A stretch of DNA of 64,000 nucleotides. Source: Cordylochernes scorpioides. Its lineage: Eukaryota; Arthropoda; Arachnida; Pseudoscorpiones; Chernetidae. The stretch is taken from contig CP092874.1 of NCBI GenBank assembly GCA_030710605.1, positions 17,448,062 through 17,512,061 on the forward strand. Reading direction: 5' to 3'. Both the position numbers and the translations under genes were made by a program. Below, in pieces: positions 42,431-53,084 of this stretch. Within the stretch, counting starts at the first letter, position 1, and each line of letters begins with the position of its first letter. The notes beneath the pieces were generated by a model. That model saw nothing but the letters and a program-made list of their open reading frames with translations. It had not been told where the DNA came from and made no database searches.

Positions 42431-43100
42431 TTTTATAGTGATACTGATGCTTGACTCTTCGAATGGGTATTTTAGATGAACTATGGACATAGACTTTGAG
42501 GACAGTAGAATCACATATAATTATAAATATATAATATGCTTCGAGCAATCGCTCTTCTGCAAATTTCAATTTGTGTCTTTTATTAGAACAATTATATTAC
42601 GATGCACTCTGGGCAGTAAAAATTGATTTATTTTAAAAAGATTATTACGCGTCTAATATAGTTTCGTAATTCGATAAGCCGCATTATATTGTAGTATAAA
42701 TTGTATAGTATGTATTGTATAACCACGACGGGAATTTAAAACCTAAGAACTAAACAGAACCAAACCCCCGATTCGTATTCTTAATTCTGACCTTTTGTAA
42801 CCGCTGGAAAACCTCCGCAAAATAAGAAGATGGAATCAAATACAATAAATAAATAAATTTACCAAGTTAACAAAAGGACCACTCTTGAATAAACTAACAC
42901 CACAGTAAAGAACGCGTTGTGAAATATTCAATTCCAAATTACGCAGGAAATTGCTCTGTTTAAATATACACGATCCAATCTGGCAGTACTGGGTTTAAAC
43001 GGTGCAGAATATTGGAAGATTACATCACCTTTATCTGGTTAGGCTTAGCGACTGTTTACATCATTTACTGAACACTGATTGAATTTGGAGGACATGTCCA
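42431..43100. other. Unassigned, small repeat pieces
   Basis: A MITE-B end (GCGTCTAATATAGTTTCG) and a SINE-1 tail (AAGCCGCATTATATTG) are present at 42600-42700. The rest has no gene or repeat I can name. Confidence 0.35.
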
Positions 43101-43148
43101 ACACAAGGATTGTTCTCTCATTTATATATATATATATATATATGTGTA

Positions 43149-43323
43149 CAGTTAAACTTGTCTATAGCGCCCCCTCTAAATAGCGCCTTTCTCTCCATAG
43201 CGCCCGATTTTAAATACGTAGTACGATGCGATTTACATTAAAAGTGACCTGTCTATAGCACCTCCTCTCTATAGCACCCTATTTTGGTGAGTCCCAAAGG
43301 GTATGCTATAGACAGGTTTAACT
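43149..43323. mobile_element. Pogo-type MITE, 175 bp
   Basis: CAGTTAAACTTGTCTATAGCG and its inverted form TGCTATAGACAGGTTTAAC bound the element, with TA at both sides. Internal TATAGCGCC repeats are present. It is a plausible relative of the source of the minisatellite at 9.3 kb. Confidence 0.7.
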
Positions 43324-43334
43324 ATATATATATA

Positions 43335-43730
43335 TCTAGTTTTGACGGGAGAGGTGCCCTATGCTTTTATTGATCAATTTCCCCTCTTCAAAATTTCCAT
43401 CTATATTTAGGCTATAGGTTTTGGCCCAGCTACTTTGCCAACTAAACACCTCTTTGGCAGATTGCGAAGATTCCATCAGATCCCGTGTGGATTTCATGGA
43501 ATAAAGTCTGCCCTAGACTAACGAGGGCTATGAACCTGAAACCATGGTCTCTAGGTGGACACTTCTCAGTTTGCCAAAGCTGGTGTTGTGGCTTTGTCAC
43601 CGACCCAAGCCCGATAGTTTGCAGCGACGGTCAATAGATGGCGTCTAGTTTTGACGTCTATTTGGACGGGAGAGACGCCCTAAGTTTTTATATATCAATT
43701 TCCTCCCGGAAAAATTTAGATCTATATAAA
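43335..43730 (+). mobile_element. Retrozyme copy 4 (321-bp unit plus partial second unit)
   Basis: GACGGGAGAGG at 43344 and GACGGGAGAG at 43665 mark the start of a second partial unit, 321 bp apart. The layout is the same as the copy at 303-722 and the sequence more diverged. The hammerhead is at 43506-43560. Confidence 0.75.
43506..43560 (+). ncRNA. Hammerhead ribozyme, one core change
   Basis: The core reads CTAACGA instead of CTGACGA, stem II (GGGC/ACCT) is weaker, and GAAA, CCATGG and GTC are kept. Stem I still pairs. Probably inactive. Confidence 0.65.
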
Positions 43731-44007
43731 CTAGCTAACTTTCATACGTACCGCCGAACACACTTGCACATTTTTATTTTTCAGATATATTTTTTTATTT
43801 TAAATTTTATGCCCCTGTTTTTTTTTTTTTTTTACTTTGCCTTAACACATATTAAACACAATAACACATTTTTTTAATTCTTAAAAAATATATTAAACAT
43901 AAGACAATAACGCGAAGATTATGAATAATAAATAAAACCCTGAAGAGCGAATGTTTCTTGTAAAACTGAATTAAACAAAATTTCTACTGTCCTTACTTTG
44001 CAATTAC

Positions 44008-44243
44008 ATTTATTAGATAATAAAAGGCATATATTGGATTTAAAAAAATATTTATTTTGCCAATATTTCGGCTGGCTGAACGCCAACCTTTATCGAGGCA
44101 TTACATTTTTGTATACACAAACTCAATACCTCGATAAAGTTTGGCGTTCAGCCAGCCGAAATATTGGCAAAATAAATATTTTTTTAAATCCAATATATGC
44201 CGTTTATTATCTAATGAATTAAGTATGGATTGCTCTATTTTCA
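44008..44243. mobile_element. Fold-back family D element
   Basis: The arms 44008-44103 and 44125-44215 are inverted, with the same hammerhead-like series as 34.5 kb (CTCGATAAAG, stem II, CCGAAATATTGG, CCAATATATGCC). ATGGATTGCTCTATTTTCA follows the right arm, as in the other copies. Confidence 0.65.
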
Positions 44244-44329
44244 AAACAATTACATTTATATGTAATTCTTTTGTCCTAATAGCCTATGTAAATAGGTTGT
44301 TTATATCCCATAACTAAGATTCCACCCTC

Positions 44330-44485
44330 ATTGTAGCTTATATAGGCATTTTCATCCAATACAGTATTAGAGCTCTAAGAAGCGGTCTGGTAGATTGAAT
44401 TGGAAACTTCTGAGAAGGTTTGCTACTGATGAGCCAAGACCTCTCAGTATTTTTCATCGCATACAGTATAAAGTTTGTTTTATTT
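44330..44485 (-). mobile_element. MITE family A copy, decayed
   Basis: TCCAATACAGTATTAGAGCTC, GAAGCGGTCTGGTAGATTGAA and GATGAGCCAAGACC appear in the minus-strand order of the family. Confidence 0.5.
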
Positions 44486-45170
44486 GATTTTAAAAGAATT
44501 TACACCTATTTATAACACATGATTACATAATACAATCTAAATACAACAACTATAACTGAAGTTTTTTTTTTTTTATCGAAAGTTCTAAAAATATATATAG
44601 CCGCTGTTTTTTTCTTTTCTTTTCAAAAGAATAAAACACAAATAAAATACCCGAAAGAAAAGCATGCAAGTGGAAGATAAGGAAAAAAAGATTAAATGTT
44701 TTTACTTTTTAAACTTTAGAGGAATGGTGCGGAAAAAGGGTTAAAACACAAAAGCCAGTTTTATAGAGAAATTATTTTGAGTTTTTTTTTCTCTAAGCTA
44801 CACTAATTCTTTTTGTCAGTTTTTAAGTTCACTCGTATATAAGTAAAATAGGGTCGAGCGTGTTTATCTCTTTCTTCTTTCGTTTTTGAAAAAAATGATA
44901 GAATAGAGCAAGTAATACGCTCAGAAATAGTCAAAAATGTTTTTTTCAATATTATTAATTCATTGAATAGATAGAAAGCGAGCTAACGTCATGGTCTATA
45001 AACACTTTAACTTGAAATAAGTTTGGAATCAAAGACTCTTTTGAATTTCTTTTATTGATATCAAACAAAGAGGGAGCGAATTTTGAGATAAAAAATAAAC
45101 TGTTTATTCTTAAATCATATTTCAATGAATTATTTGATTATATTTGGGAAAATTTAGAAACTATTTTAGA
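44486..45170. other. AT-rich, no recognised feature
   Basis: No open frame or repeat could be assigned. Confidence 0.4.
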
Positions 45171-45171
45171 C

Positions 45172-45285
45172 TCGTAAGATTCTTTTTGAAATTAAACAAT
45201 TTCTACTGCAATGGAAAAATTAATAGGAGGGCCTGGTTCATCAGTGGTGAACCCTCCCAGCTGTTTCGCCAGTTTAATTTGTATT
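45172..45285 (+). mobile_element. MITE family B copy, short
   Basis: TTTAGACTCGTAAGATTC, TCTACTGCAATGG, GGAGGGCCTGGTTCATCAG and CCCTCCCAGCTGTTTCGCC. Part of the core (CCTTACTG) is missing. Confidence 0.55.
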
Positions 45286-45351
45286 ATTGTATTATATTTG
45301 TATTTTTTAAGATAATTTAAAATATTTTCTGGCTTCACAAGGTAGTAAAAC

Positions 45352-45590
45352 TGTAATGATTCCATATGCAAATTTTATTCTTAATGTCGCATACCTCGCG
45401 ACATTTGCATAGTATTGTTTTGTTTTATATAGTTTACATGTTGTTTCTTTTGATAGGTGAATATATTTGCATGTCCGCGAGTGGCGCGATGTGTATATAT
45501 AGGTCAAGAGAGTAATAAAGTCGGGTTTTTCTAATGTAATAGATCTCCTCATTATTTATTCTTACTCGTTCTTTTAATTGGAACGGTACA
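45352..45590 (+). repeat. 5' LTR
   Basis: 239 bp, TG...CA. It contains ATTTGCATGTCCGCGAG and a TATA-like GTATATATAGGTC. The near identity with the 3' LTR suggests a recent insertion. Confidence 0.85.
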
Positions 45591-45592
45591 AC

Positions 45593-46717
45593 ATGGCGCA
45601 GCCGGCAGGATATACCATGGAAAGTCTCCTCAGGGAAATGATGGAGCAACAGAACTTGATGATGAGCATTCTTTGTGGAAATATAAAAGAAGATGATTCT
45701 GAAGATGAGCCTAAGGGCGACGGTGTAAAGGATTCTGAAGAAAATGGAGAAAGCCTCTTAAGGGCGGTGGTGAAGCGACAAAGCGTTATGATGGATATTC
45801 TTGGAATAGAAGAAGATGATTCTGACGATGAGCCTAAGGGCGACGGTGTAAAGGATTCGGAAGATTTCGATGAACAGAATGAAATGGTAGATGAAGAAGA
45901 ACTTTTGGTTAATGGCCTTGATGTTCCTAACACCGAAGTTGAGAAAAGGTCGGTTGAAGTTGAAGAAAGTGAAAAGGCCGAAGTTGAAAAAAATTCTGGT
46001 GAAGTTGAAGAAAGCGAAAAAGCTCAAGTTGCTAAAAGGTCAGTTTTAGGAACTGAAAGTGCAGAGCCTATTACGAAAGAGGTAGATGTGATTGCTCGTA
46101 CTGATACAGAAAATACAGAAGAACTTTCTAATTGCAATATTGATGTTCCTAACACCGAAGTTGAGAAAAGGTCTGTTGAAGTTGAAGAAAGTGAAAAAGC
46201 CGAAGTTGAAAAAAATTCTGGTGAAGTTGAAGAAAGCGAAAAAGCTCAAGTTGCTAAAAGGTCAGTTTTAGGAACTGAAAGTGCAGAGCCTATTACGAAA
46301 GAGGTAGATGTGATTGCTCGTACTGATACAGAAAATACAGAAGAACTTTCTAATTGCATTATTGATGTTCCTAACACCGAAGTTGAGAAAAGGTCTGTTG
46401 AAGTTGAAGAAAGTGAAAAAGCCGAAGTTGAAAAAAATTCTGGTGAAGTTGAAGAAAGCGAAAAAGCTCAAGTTGCTAAAAGGTCAGTTTTAGGAACTGA
46501 AAGTGCAGACGATAACTCTAAGCCTTCAGACGATGCCTCTAAACATTCTGATGAAAAGTCTGGCACTGACGAAGAAGAACCTACTAAGGAGTCTGGTACT
46601 GGCAAAAAAAGAACCAAAGCCTGGTACCGGCGAAGAAGCTTTGAGAGAGCTATCTTGTTACGATACTCTGTTGGAGACTCTCGGGAGGGGAATTTATTCG
46701 TTTCAAACAAGCGGTGA
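45593..46717 (+). CDS. Acidic repeat protein inside LTR element
   Basis: The ATG at 45593 overlaps the primer-binding site. About 374 residues are predicted. Early parts duplicate the EPKGDGVKDSE motif. From about residue 110, a 74-residue unit (VPNTEVEKRSVEVEESEKAE and following) is repeated about three times with very little change. The protein is rich in Glu, Lys, Ser and Val, probably unstructured or coiled, and matches no Gag motif or zinc knuckle that I recognise. Its role is unknown; a Gag substitute or a captured host fragment are possibilities. This is part of a fossil-type element and is described as seen. Confidence 0.55.
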   Translation: MAQPAGYTMESLLREMMEQQNLMMSILCGNIKEDDSEDEPKGDGVKDSEENGESLLRAVVKRQSVMMDILGIEEDDSDDEPKGDGVKDSEDFDEQNEMVDEEELLVNGLDVPNTEVEKRSVEVEESEKAEVEKNSGEVEESEKAQVAKRSVLGTESAEPITKEVDVIARTDTENTEELSNCNIDVPNTEVEKRSVEVEESEKAEVEKNSGEVEESEKAQVAKRSVLGTESAEPITKEVDVIARTDTENTEELSNCIIDVPNTEVEKRSVEVEESEKAEVEKNSGEVEESEKAQVAKRSVLGTESADDNSKPSDDASKHSDEKSGTDEEEPTKESGTGKKRTKAWYRRRSFERAILLRYSVGDSREGNLFVSNKR

Positions 46718-47113
46718 AAAAAGAAATATGAAATTAGGAATAGGTGATTTCGATAAAGTGAATCACAAGATGGAGATGGCTCTAAAGATAGTCCTATACC
46801 TACTAACAATGGAGATTCTACGCTATTCACAAGATGAGCCTTCAAAATGGAAGTTTCTTATTAGCCATCAAAATTCCCTTTACGAGAAATGTTTCAGAAT
46901 ATCATTGGAGGATATGGAAGATGATGTACAAGAAATAGGTGAATATGATGAATCAAAGGTAGAAGAAAGTAAAACGCTTTCTAAACAGAGTTATACTATC
47001 CATATCATCTGGAATAGCCGAATCACCATCACCAAATGGCTGGAGGACAATTTTATCATGGACCACCAGGAGTCTCATCTCAGGAGTGATGATGGGTCTT
47101 CGGTGGCGGGTGC

Positions 47114-47356
47114 TGTAATGATTCCATATGCAAATTTTATTCTTAATGTCGCATACCTCGCGACATTTGCATAGTATTGTTTTGTTTTATATAGTTTACA
47201 TGTTGTTTCTTTTGATAGGTGAATATATTTGCATGTCCGCGAGTGGCGCGATGTGTATATATAGGTCAAGAGAGTAATAAAGTCGGGTTTTTCTAATGTA
47301 ATAAATAGATCTCCTCATTATTTATTCTTACTCGTTCTTTTAATTGGAACGGTACA
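47114..47356 (+). repeat. 3' LTR
   Basis: 243 bp, matching 45352-45590. It is preceded by a G-rich stretch (GGTGGCGGGTGC) in the place of a polypurine tract. Confidence 0.85.
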
Positions 47357-47361
47357 AAAAC

Positions 47362-47829
47362 AAAATTTAAATAAATAAATAGTGTTTCGATAAAACATTG
47401 TTAGCCTCATCCATTCAGTACCTTTGATGGTAACAACACTGTTACAGAAACGTCCCACACTATTTATTTATTTGGATTAAATCTTATTATACCTTGTATT
47501 TCTAATCTATAAACCAAATTGTACCTTATTATTTTATGGTTTTTTTCCCTAACCCCTCTATGAGGTAATCCTGTCAGTTGCTATACTGGTGACAAGTTAA
47601 CTAACTAGATTATGTTAGAATGCAAAGATGATGATTAGACGGCACATGGTTTTTATAATCTTTTTTGACGGTAAAGATGATTTTTAAATTTCAGAAAATC
47701 TTTCTCTTGATAAGTCTTTTATGCGCATTAAAAATTGTGTGTGTGTGGGAGCGGAATATAAGCTGACCTCATAGTCTTCTTCTTCTTCTTTCTTATCTCC
47801 ACTCAATCACACTAAGGTATCAAGCTTGT
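47362..47829. other. Unassigned; short inverted repeat at left
   Basis: ATAAATAAATAGTGT (about 47371) and ACACTATTTATTTAT (about 47456) are inverted and enclose about 70 bp with GTTTCGATAAAAC. No gene is seen. Confidence 0.35.
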
Positions 47830-48866
47830 AAAGCTAGAGATTTTTGATGGTGTCTGCCGGGGAAGAGTAGAGCTCATCAATGGATGAGTCAATACAGTCA
47901 AAAATATGTCTTGGGGTTGCAGGCTGAGAATTGCACTTAGTACATAGTGGGAAAACCTTGAAACCATTCTGGAAAGTCATTGTCCGTAGATGACCAGACT
48001 TAAGTCTGGAAATCAAAGACTGTTGTTCTCTTGGGAGGACAGAACCGGTGCTTGTCCCTCCTGCTCTGTACCAGTCATATATGTGCAGCATCAGATTTCC
48101 ATTCCTGCAGGCATTGGGTTTTGATGGTACGGAGGAAGTCTCTTTCGTCTAGTTGGGTGGTAGATTCTTTTGCTTCAGGTAGGCCAAGAGCTCCAGCCTT
48201 TGCCAGAGAGTCTGCCAGCTCATTACCAGAAATTCCAACGTGAGCCGGAAGCCATTGCACTGTGACTGAGCTGTTGGCTGGGAGTCGGTTTACAGACTTA
48301 GCAATGCTCTTGAGGAGAGAATCTTGACTGGAGAAGCAGCTTTGAAGGGTATAAATGGCTGCTCTTGAGTCAGAGTAGATTATTATTTTGCTTGGCGAGT
48401 TGATGTTGATGTCTTTTAGAGCCGTATCTATAGCAGAGAGTTCTGATTTATAAACTGAAAGATGTCTAGGGTGGGAGAGGGAAATTTTTTCCAGGATCTT
48501 TGTAGATAGCAATTCCACTGCCAGACAGTCCAGTTTCAAGTTGGCTACCGTCAGTGTAAATTGTGATGCCGAAGAGGGAGCTATTTTCCTCAATTATTTG
48601 GAGGCCAAGAGCTTTAAGTAATTCTGGCTGAGTTTCCTGTTTGTGGGGATTGTCTGGTAGATGAGGGAAGCAGATGAGTTTGCTGCGAGTTCTGTGTGGG
48701 GGATAGGAAGTTCTGTGTTTGGGATTAATTGGGATGTCTAAAAGATTAGAGTTGTGAGCCAGGTTGAGAGGAGTGGGGCGTTTTAATCTTTGGTTTGGGA
48801 CCCAATTTCTAATAAATTTTCCTGTAAGATGTTCTTTTGGAGAGTTAATATTTTTTAACACAAAGC
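47830..48866 (-). pseudogene. LINE ORF2 C-terminus with RNase H
   Basis: Minus strand: ITIYTDGSQLETGLSGSG (RNase H first Asp), KSELSAIDTALKDI (Glu), IIIYSDSRAAIYTL (Asp), WLPAHVGISGNELADSLAK (His/Asp region), then a C-terminal CTKCNSQPATPRHIFDC zinc-finger-like segment to about 47834. Frame changes split it into three pieces (48466-48879, 48075-48593, 47834-48091). This is a different LINE family from those at 15.3 and 26 kb, in the Jockey/I-like range. Upstream it is cut by a MITE. Confidence 0.75.
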
Positions 48867-49160
48867 AATAACGCGCCATCTATACATATAAAATAAAAGG
48901 ATTTAAAAGCGCGAATGTTTCTTTTATACATAAAACGAACTTCCACTGTCCTTACTGCGATGAAAAAATATATTGGGAGGGCTTGGCTCATCAGTGGTGA
49001 ACCCTCCCAGCGGTTTCGCCAATTTAATCCACCCAACCGCTTCTCAGAGCTCTAATACTGTATTGGATCATTCTGCTTTTATATGCCACACTGAAGGATG
49101 GAATCTTAGAAATGGGTTTCAAGTAAACTATGGACATAAGCTTATAGGACAGTAGAATTA
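48861..49160 (+). mobile_element. MITE family A copy
   Basis: Nearly complete one-sided copy: CAATAACGCGCCATCTATAC, AAAGCGCGAATG, the hairpin GGGAGGGCTTGGC, AATACTGTATTGGATC and ACAGTAGAATTACATTC. Confidence 0.7.
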
Positions 49161-49163
49161 CAT

Positions 49164-49595
49164 TCAATACAGTACATTCAATGTACAGTACAGTGGATCA
49201 TGTACAGTCCTCCTCCAGACAAGAACAGGATCTCTCAGTTCAATGTTGATATGATACTTATATAGGCAAGTCTTGATAGACTCCAAGATGGTCTCACCCG
49301 AAAACAAAGAATGGGATAAAGCTGGCGGCGTTTTTCCATCATGCTGAATAGTTGGTAGATTACAGGGATGTTTACTAGCTGGCACATTGCTGTCTATTTT
49401 AAATGATAGCTAGGTTTTGTTTAATGGTTAATTTATATCCTAAAGATCCATCCCCTGTTCTATTGAATGGATAACATAAATATATGAATGTTTCACCTAA
49501 TTGGAACTGAAGGAATGACATTAAACTAGGTGAAAACGTACAGACTATTACATAATCAAAATGAGCGAAATATGGGAATAATTTAATATTTTAAC
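49164..49595. other. Unassigned stretch
   Basis: A 73-codon minus-strand frame (49164-49385, LPTIQHDGKTPP) might be a fragment of a retroelement protein, but I do not recognise it. The rest is AT-rich. Confidence 0.3.
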
Positions 49596-49812
49596 TATTT
49601 CTTAAACTAAGAGATACTTCAACTAGAAAAGGTTTTATTTTCTCGACGTTTCAATAAAAATATTGTGTTCCTTTTTCAGGAAAAAATAACATTTATAACG
49701 CCTTTACCACAAACGCTTTGATTGTACATTTCCTGACGGGGACAAAATAATTTTGTTAAAACGTCTAAAATATATTAAAATACTGGCCGAAATGTCTCTT
49801 AGTTTAAGAAAT
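49596..49812. mobile_element. Fold-back with two opposed decayed hammerheads
   Basis: CTTAAACTAAGAGATAC at the left and TCTCTTAGTTTAAG at the right are inverted. The left half holds a minus-strand series (CTGAAAA, stem, GAAACGTCGAG). The right half holds CTGACGG, the GACAAAA/TTTTGTT stem and AAAACGTC on the plus strand. Both follow the hammerhead at 58.65 kb but with altered core bases. Confidence 0.55.
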
Positions 49813-50124
49813 ATGAATGCCTGTGAGACAACCTCTATCTTCAAGATATTTTTTCAACGTTTTACATCCCAAATTTGAGTCAAATTTCATGTTAATATTC
49901 AATTCACTCTAAATGTTTCACTTTCTGCCCTGTATCTTAGATTTAAAAATAACATAGAAATATTTCCATGAGTAAAACTCTCCATTTTCACTCAATGTCC
50001 TCTTATAACTACAACATTGACGTTATAGAAATGCCATGGACCCTCCATCTCTATAACAATATTACGTTTGCCTTAGAGAAACCTTGAGAGAATGAGCAGG
50101 TGCTCATCAAAAATTTATGTATTC
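49813..50124. other. No recognised feature
   Basis: AT-rich DNA without open frames or repeats that I can match. Confidence 0.4.
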
Positions 50125-50435
50125 ATTTTAGCACATATGTCCATAGTTTGTTTGAACACCATAACTAAGATTCCACCCTTCAGTTATGTCCATAGTTTTC
50201 TTGGAAACCATTTCTGAAATTCCACCCTTCGATGCTGTGTATATAAGCAGAATCGTCCAATACAGCATTAGAGCTCTGAGAAGCGGTCTGGGGATTAAAT
50301 TGGCGAAACCGCTGGGAGGGTTCACCTCTGAAGAGCCAAGCCCTCCCAATATATTTTTCATCGCAGTAAGGGCAGTAGAAGTTTGTATTATGTATAAAAG
50401 AAACATTCGTGCTTTTAAATCCTTTCATTTTATAT
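50125..50435 (-). mobile_element. MITE family A copy with internal duplication
   Basis: The minus-strand copy includes GGGAGGGTTCACCTCTG, ATCGCAGTAAGGGCAGTAG and AACATTCGTGCTTTTAAATC. Its left end repeats the distal segment twice (ATGTCCATAGTTTG and ATGTCCATAGTTTTC). Confidence 0.65.
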
Positions 50436-50454
50436 CCTCAGTGTAGACTATATA

Positions 50455-50650
50455 ACAAGAATCGTCCAATACAGTATTAGAGCTATAAAAGCGGTCTGAT
50501 GGATTAAATTGGCGAAACCGCTGATAGGGTTCACTATTGATGAGCTAAGCTATTGTAATATTTTTCATCGCAGTAAGGACAGTAGAATGTTTGGTTTATT
50601 CGTAATAGAAACATTCGGGATTAATGGTTTCATTTCTTATTATAGATGGC
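50455..50650 (-). mobile_element. MITE family A copy
   Basis: Second minus-strand copy directly next to the first (CAATACAGTATTAGAGC, GGCGAAACCGCTGATAGG, CGCAGTAAGGACAGTAG, GAAACATTCGGG). Confidence 0.6.
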
Positions 50651-50854
50651 ACCTTATATATATATTGTCGCGGAGATAAATAAAGCAAGGGCAAGTTTGG
50701 GGATAATTAATTTATTATAAGGGGTAATTATAGGGGGAGAGAGAAAGTACAACTTACCCCCAGTTGAGGCTAATCCTGAATGAACGGCGTTAGCCACCGT
50801 CCCGTTTTCCTTATTTACCGATCAGCTTCCCAGAAGCCCCCACACCTGTGGTCC

Positions 50855-50954
50855 NNNNNNNNNNNNNNNNNNNNNNNNNNNNNNNNNNNNNNNNNNNNNN
50901 NNNNNNNNNNNNNNNNNNNNNNNNNNNNNNNNNNNNNNNNNNNNNNNNNNNNNN
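50855..50954. other. Assembly gap of 100 N
   Basis: Exactly 100 unknown bases, flanked by C-rich sequence on both sides. The C/G runs may have caused the break. Confidence 0.98.
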
Positions 50955-51039
50955 CCCCCCTCCGGGGTCCAGGGATGATTGACAATTGTCCCATCTGGAT
51001 GGAGCTACTTGACAATATATATGCCTACCTATCACGGAT

Positions 51040-51170
51040 TGTTTCATTGGAAAATGGGTGCCGTTGCCACGTTAGTCACCTTGGAAACGAACCAGAATTT
51101 GATCGAATATTCCAAAGGTCCAGGGGGGGGGGGGCTGGTGTGGTCGGATTTCTTCCCCCCATATGTCCAG
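51040..51170 (+). pseudogene. Fragment of mariner-like transposase 5' end
   Basis: The frame starting MGAVATLVTLETNQNL matches the N-terminal extension of the transposase at 15321 (minus). It is followed by a G-run and then by LINE 3'-end sequence (MAAALKKIDIDPEQQ). A short orphan fragment. Confidence 0.6.
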
Positions 51171-51174
51171 CGAT

Positions 51175-52562
51175 GGCCGCAGCCTTGAAGAAAATTGACA
51201 TAGACCCAGAGCAGCAGCTTTACACACCCAATATAGAGAACATTGCTGTTTATTTATTTATGCTTATGAGGTGATACAGCAGCGTATTTACAATTAGAGA
51301 GGAGACAAAATGAATTGAATCTAGAAAAAAGAAGTGAGGACATATCGGTCATTAAATAGAGATGTATGGATACATCTGAGGCTCCATTGGACACAACGAC
51401 AACAACAACAGAAAATTGACATGGACCCAGAACAGCAGCTTTACACACCCAAGATAGAGAACATTGCTTTGATAGAGATGTATGGAGACATCTGAGGCTC
51501 TTCATTGGACACAACAACAACAACATAAAATTGGCAAGGACCCAGAGCAGCAGCTTTACACACCGAAGTTAGAGAACATTGCTGTGATAGAGATGCATGG
51601 AGACATCTGAGATTCTTCATTGGACACAACAACAATCAAAATTGACATGGACCCAGAGCAGCAGCTTTACACACCCAAGATAGTGGACATTGCTGTGATA
51701 GAGATGTATGGAGACATCTGAGGCTCTTCATTGGACACGACAACAACAACAACAGAAAATTGACATGGACCCAGAACAGCAGCTTTACATATCCAAGATA
51801 GAGAACGACTGCTGTGATAGAGATGTATGGAGACATCTGAGGCTCTTCATTGGACACAACAACAACAGAAAATTGACAAGGACCCAGAGCAGCAGCTTTA
51901 CACACCCAATATAGAGAACATTACTATGATAGAGATGTACGGAGACATCTGAGGCTCTTCATTGGACACGATAACAACAACAGAAAATTGACATGGACCC
52001 AGAACAGCAGCTTTACACACCCAATATAGAGAACATTACTATGATAGAGATGTACGGAGACATCTGAGGCTCTTCATTGGACACAACAACAACAACAACA
52101 GAAAATTGACAAGGACCCAGAGCAGCAGCTTTACACACCCAATATAGAGAACATTGCTGTGATTGAGATGTATGGAGACATCTGAGGCTCTTCATTGGAC
52201 ACAACAACAACAACAACAGAAAATTGACATGGACCCAGAACAGCAGCTTTACACACCCAATATAGAGAACATTGCTGTGATAGAGATGCATGGAGACATC
52301 TGAGGCTCTTCATTGGACACAACAACAACAACAGAAAATTGACATGGACCCAGAACAGCAGCTTTACACACCCAAGATAGAGAACATTGCTGTGATTGAG
52401 ATGCATGGAGACATCTGAGGCTCTTCATTGGACACAACAACAACAACAGAAAATTGACATGGACCCAGAACAGCAGCTTTACACACCCAAGATAGAGAAC
52501 ATTGCTGTGATTGAGATGCATGGAGACATCTGAGGCTCTTCATTTGACATGACAACAACAAC
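51175..52562 (+). repeat. Tandem array of a LINE 3' end, about 116 bp x 11
   Basis: The first unit still carries coding sequence upstream (SDGRSLEE / AMAAALKKIDIDPEQ). Then about eleven units of GACATGGACCCAGAACAGC, TTTACACACCCAA, GGAGACATCTGAGGCTC and (ACA)n follow. Units differ by a few bases. It is the same family and unit as 23346-24145. Confidence 0.8.
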
Positions 52563-53084
52563 GGATTATTTACATGGATTTCCCCAAAGAGGTAAAACAC
52601 AGAGTTTTCTAATTTAAACCGACATCTATATAGACTGTCCATTACTCCCTCATTGGCTGATGTATTGTCCGAGAAGGATTAATGGAGAGAAATAGCAGCG
52701 GATAATTGAATCAATTTATCACTGAACCACGCTCCTACTCACTTTACCTGTTAGAATGATCGTTGCTGGAACTTTCCGGTCAACTGGTCCATCTTAGCAA
52801 CACCCACTCAGGCTGATATTTGAAGAGCTAGACACTAATTGAGCTGTCCGGAGAGTGGGTATTCTGCTCATCGAGGAATAGAGTTATCCACAAGTGGGAT
52901 TAGAAAGTATTGTATCTATATAGAGTTGAAAATAAATGAAATTTTGCTCAAACAAACTTCTTGTAGCATATATTTAGCGATTAGAGATTTTTTATTCAAA
53001 ATGTCTAAATATAGTTAATAATTTTATAATAGTTAAGGAAGTTGAAAGTTTTTGATATCGCGCCGTTCGCATATTTTTTTTTTT
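52563..53084. other. Unassigned stretch
   Basis: A GC-richer block (52620-52880) with CTTTCCGGTCAACTGG has no long open frame. The rest is AT-rich. Confidence 0.3.

Larger units (their letters stand above)
45352..47356 (+). mobile_element. LTR retrotransposon, 2.0 kb, ends complete, pol absent
   Basis: Two LTRs (45352-45590 and 47114-47356) are nearly identical, start TGTAATGA and end GGTACA. AAAAC flanks both sides (45347-45351 and 47357-47361) as a 5-bp target-site duplication. TGGCGCAGCCGGCAGG right after the 5' LTR is a primer-binding site for a tRNA 3' end. The 1.5-kb interior has one long acidic repeat-protein frame and no recognisable protease, RT, RNase H or integrase. It looks like a young non-autonomous element; the family is uncertain (Gypsy-like is possible). 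Confidence 0.8.

Noticed and set aside
43638-43877. 79-codon frame
   Set aside because: It runs from retrozyme sequence into T-rich DNA with no conserved feature.
47371-47470. GTTTCGATAAAAC between inverted repeats as a hammerhead
   Set aside because: The minus strand has GAAAC and GATGAGG, but no stem II of adequate length can be drawn and the CUGANGA core is absent.
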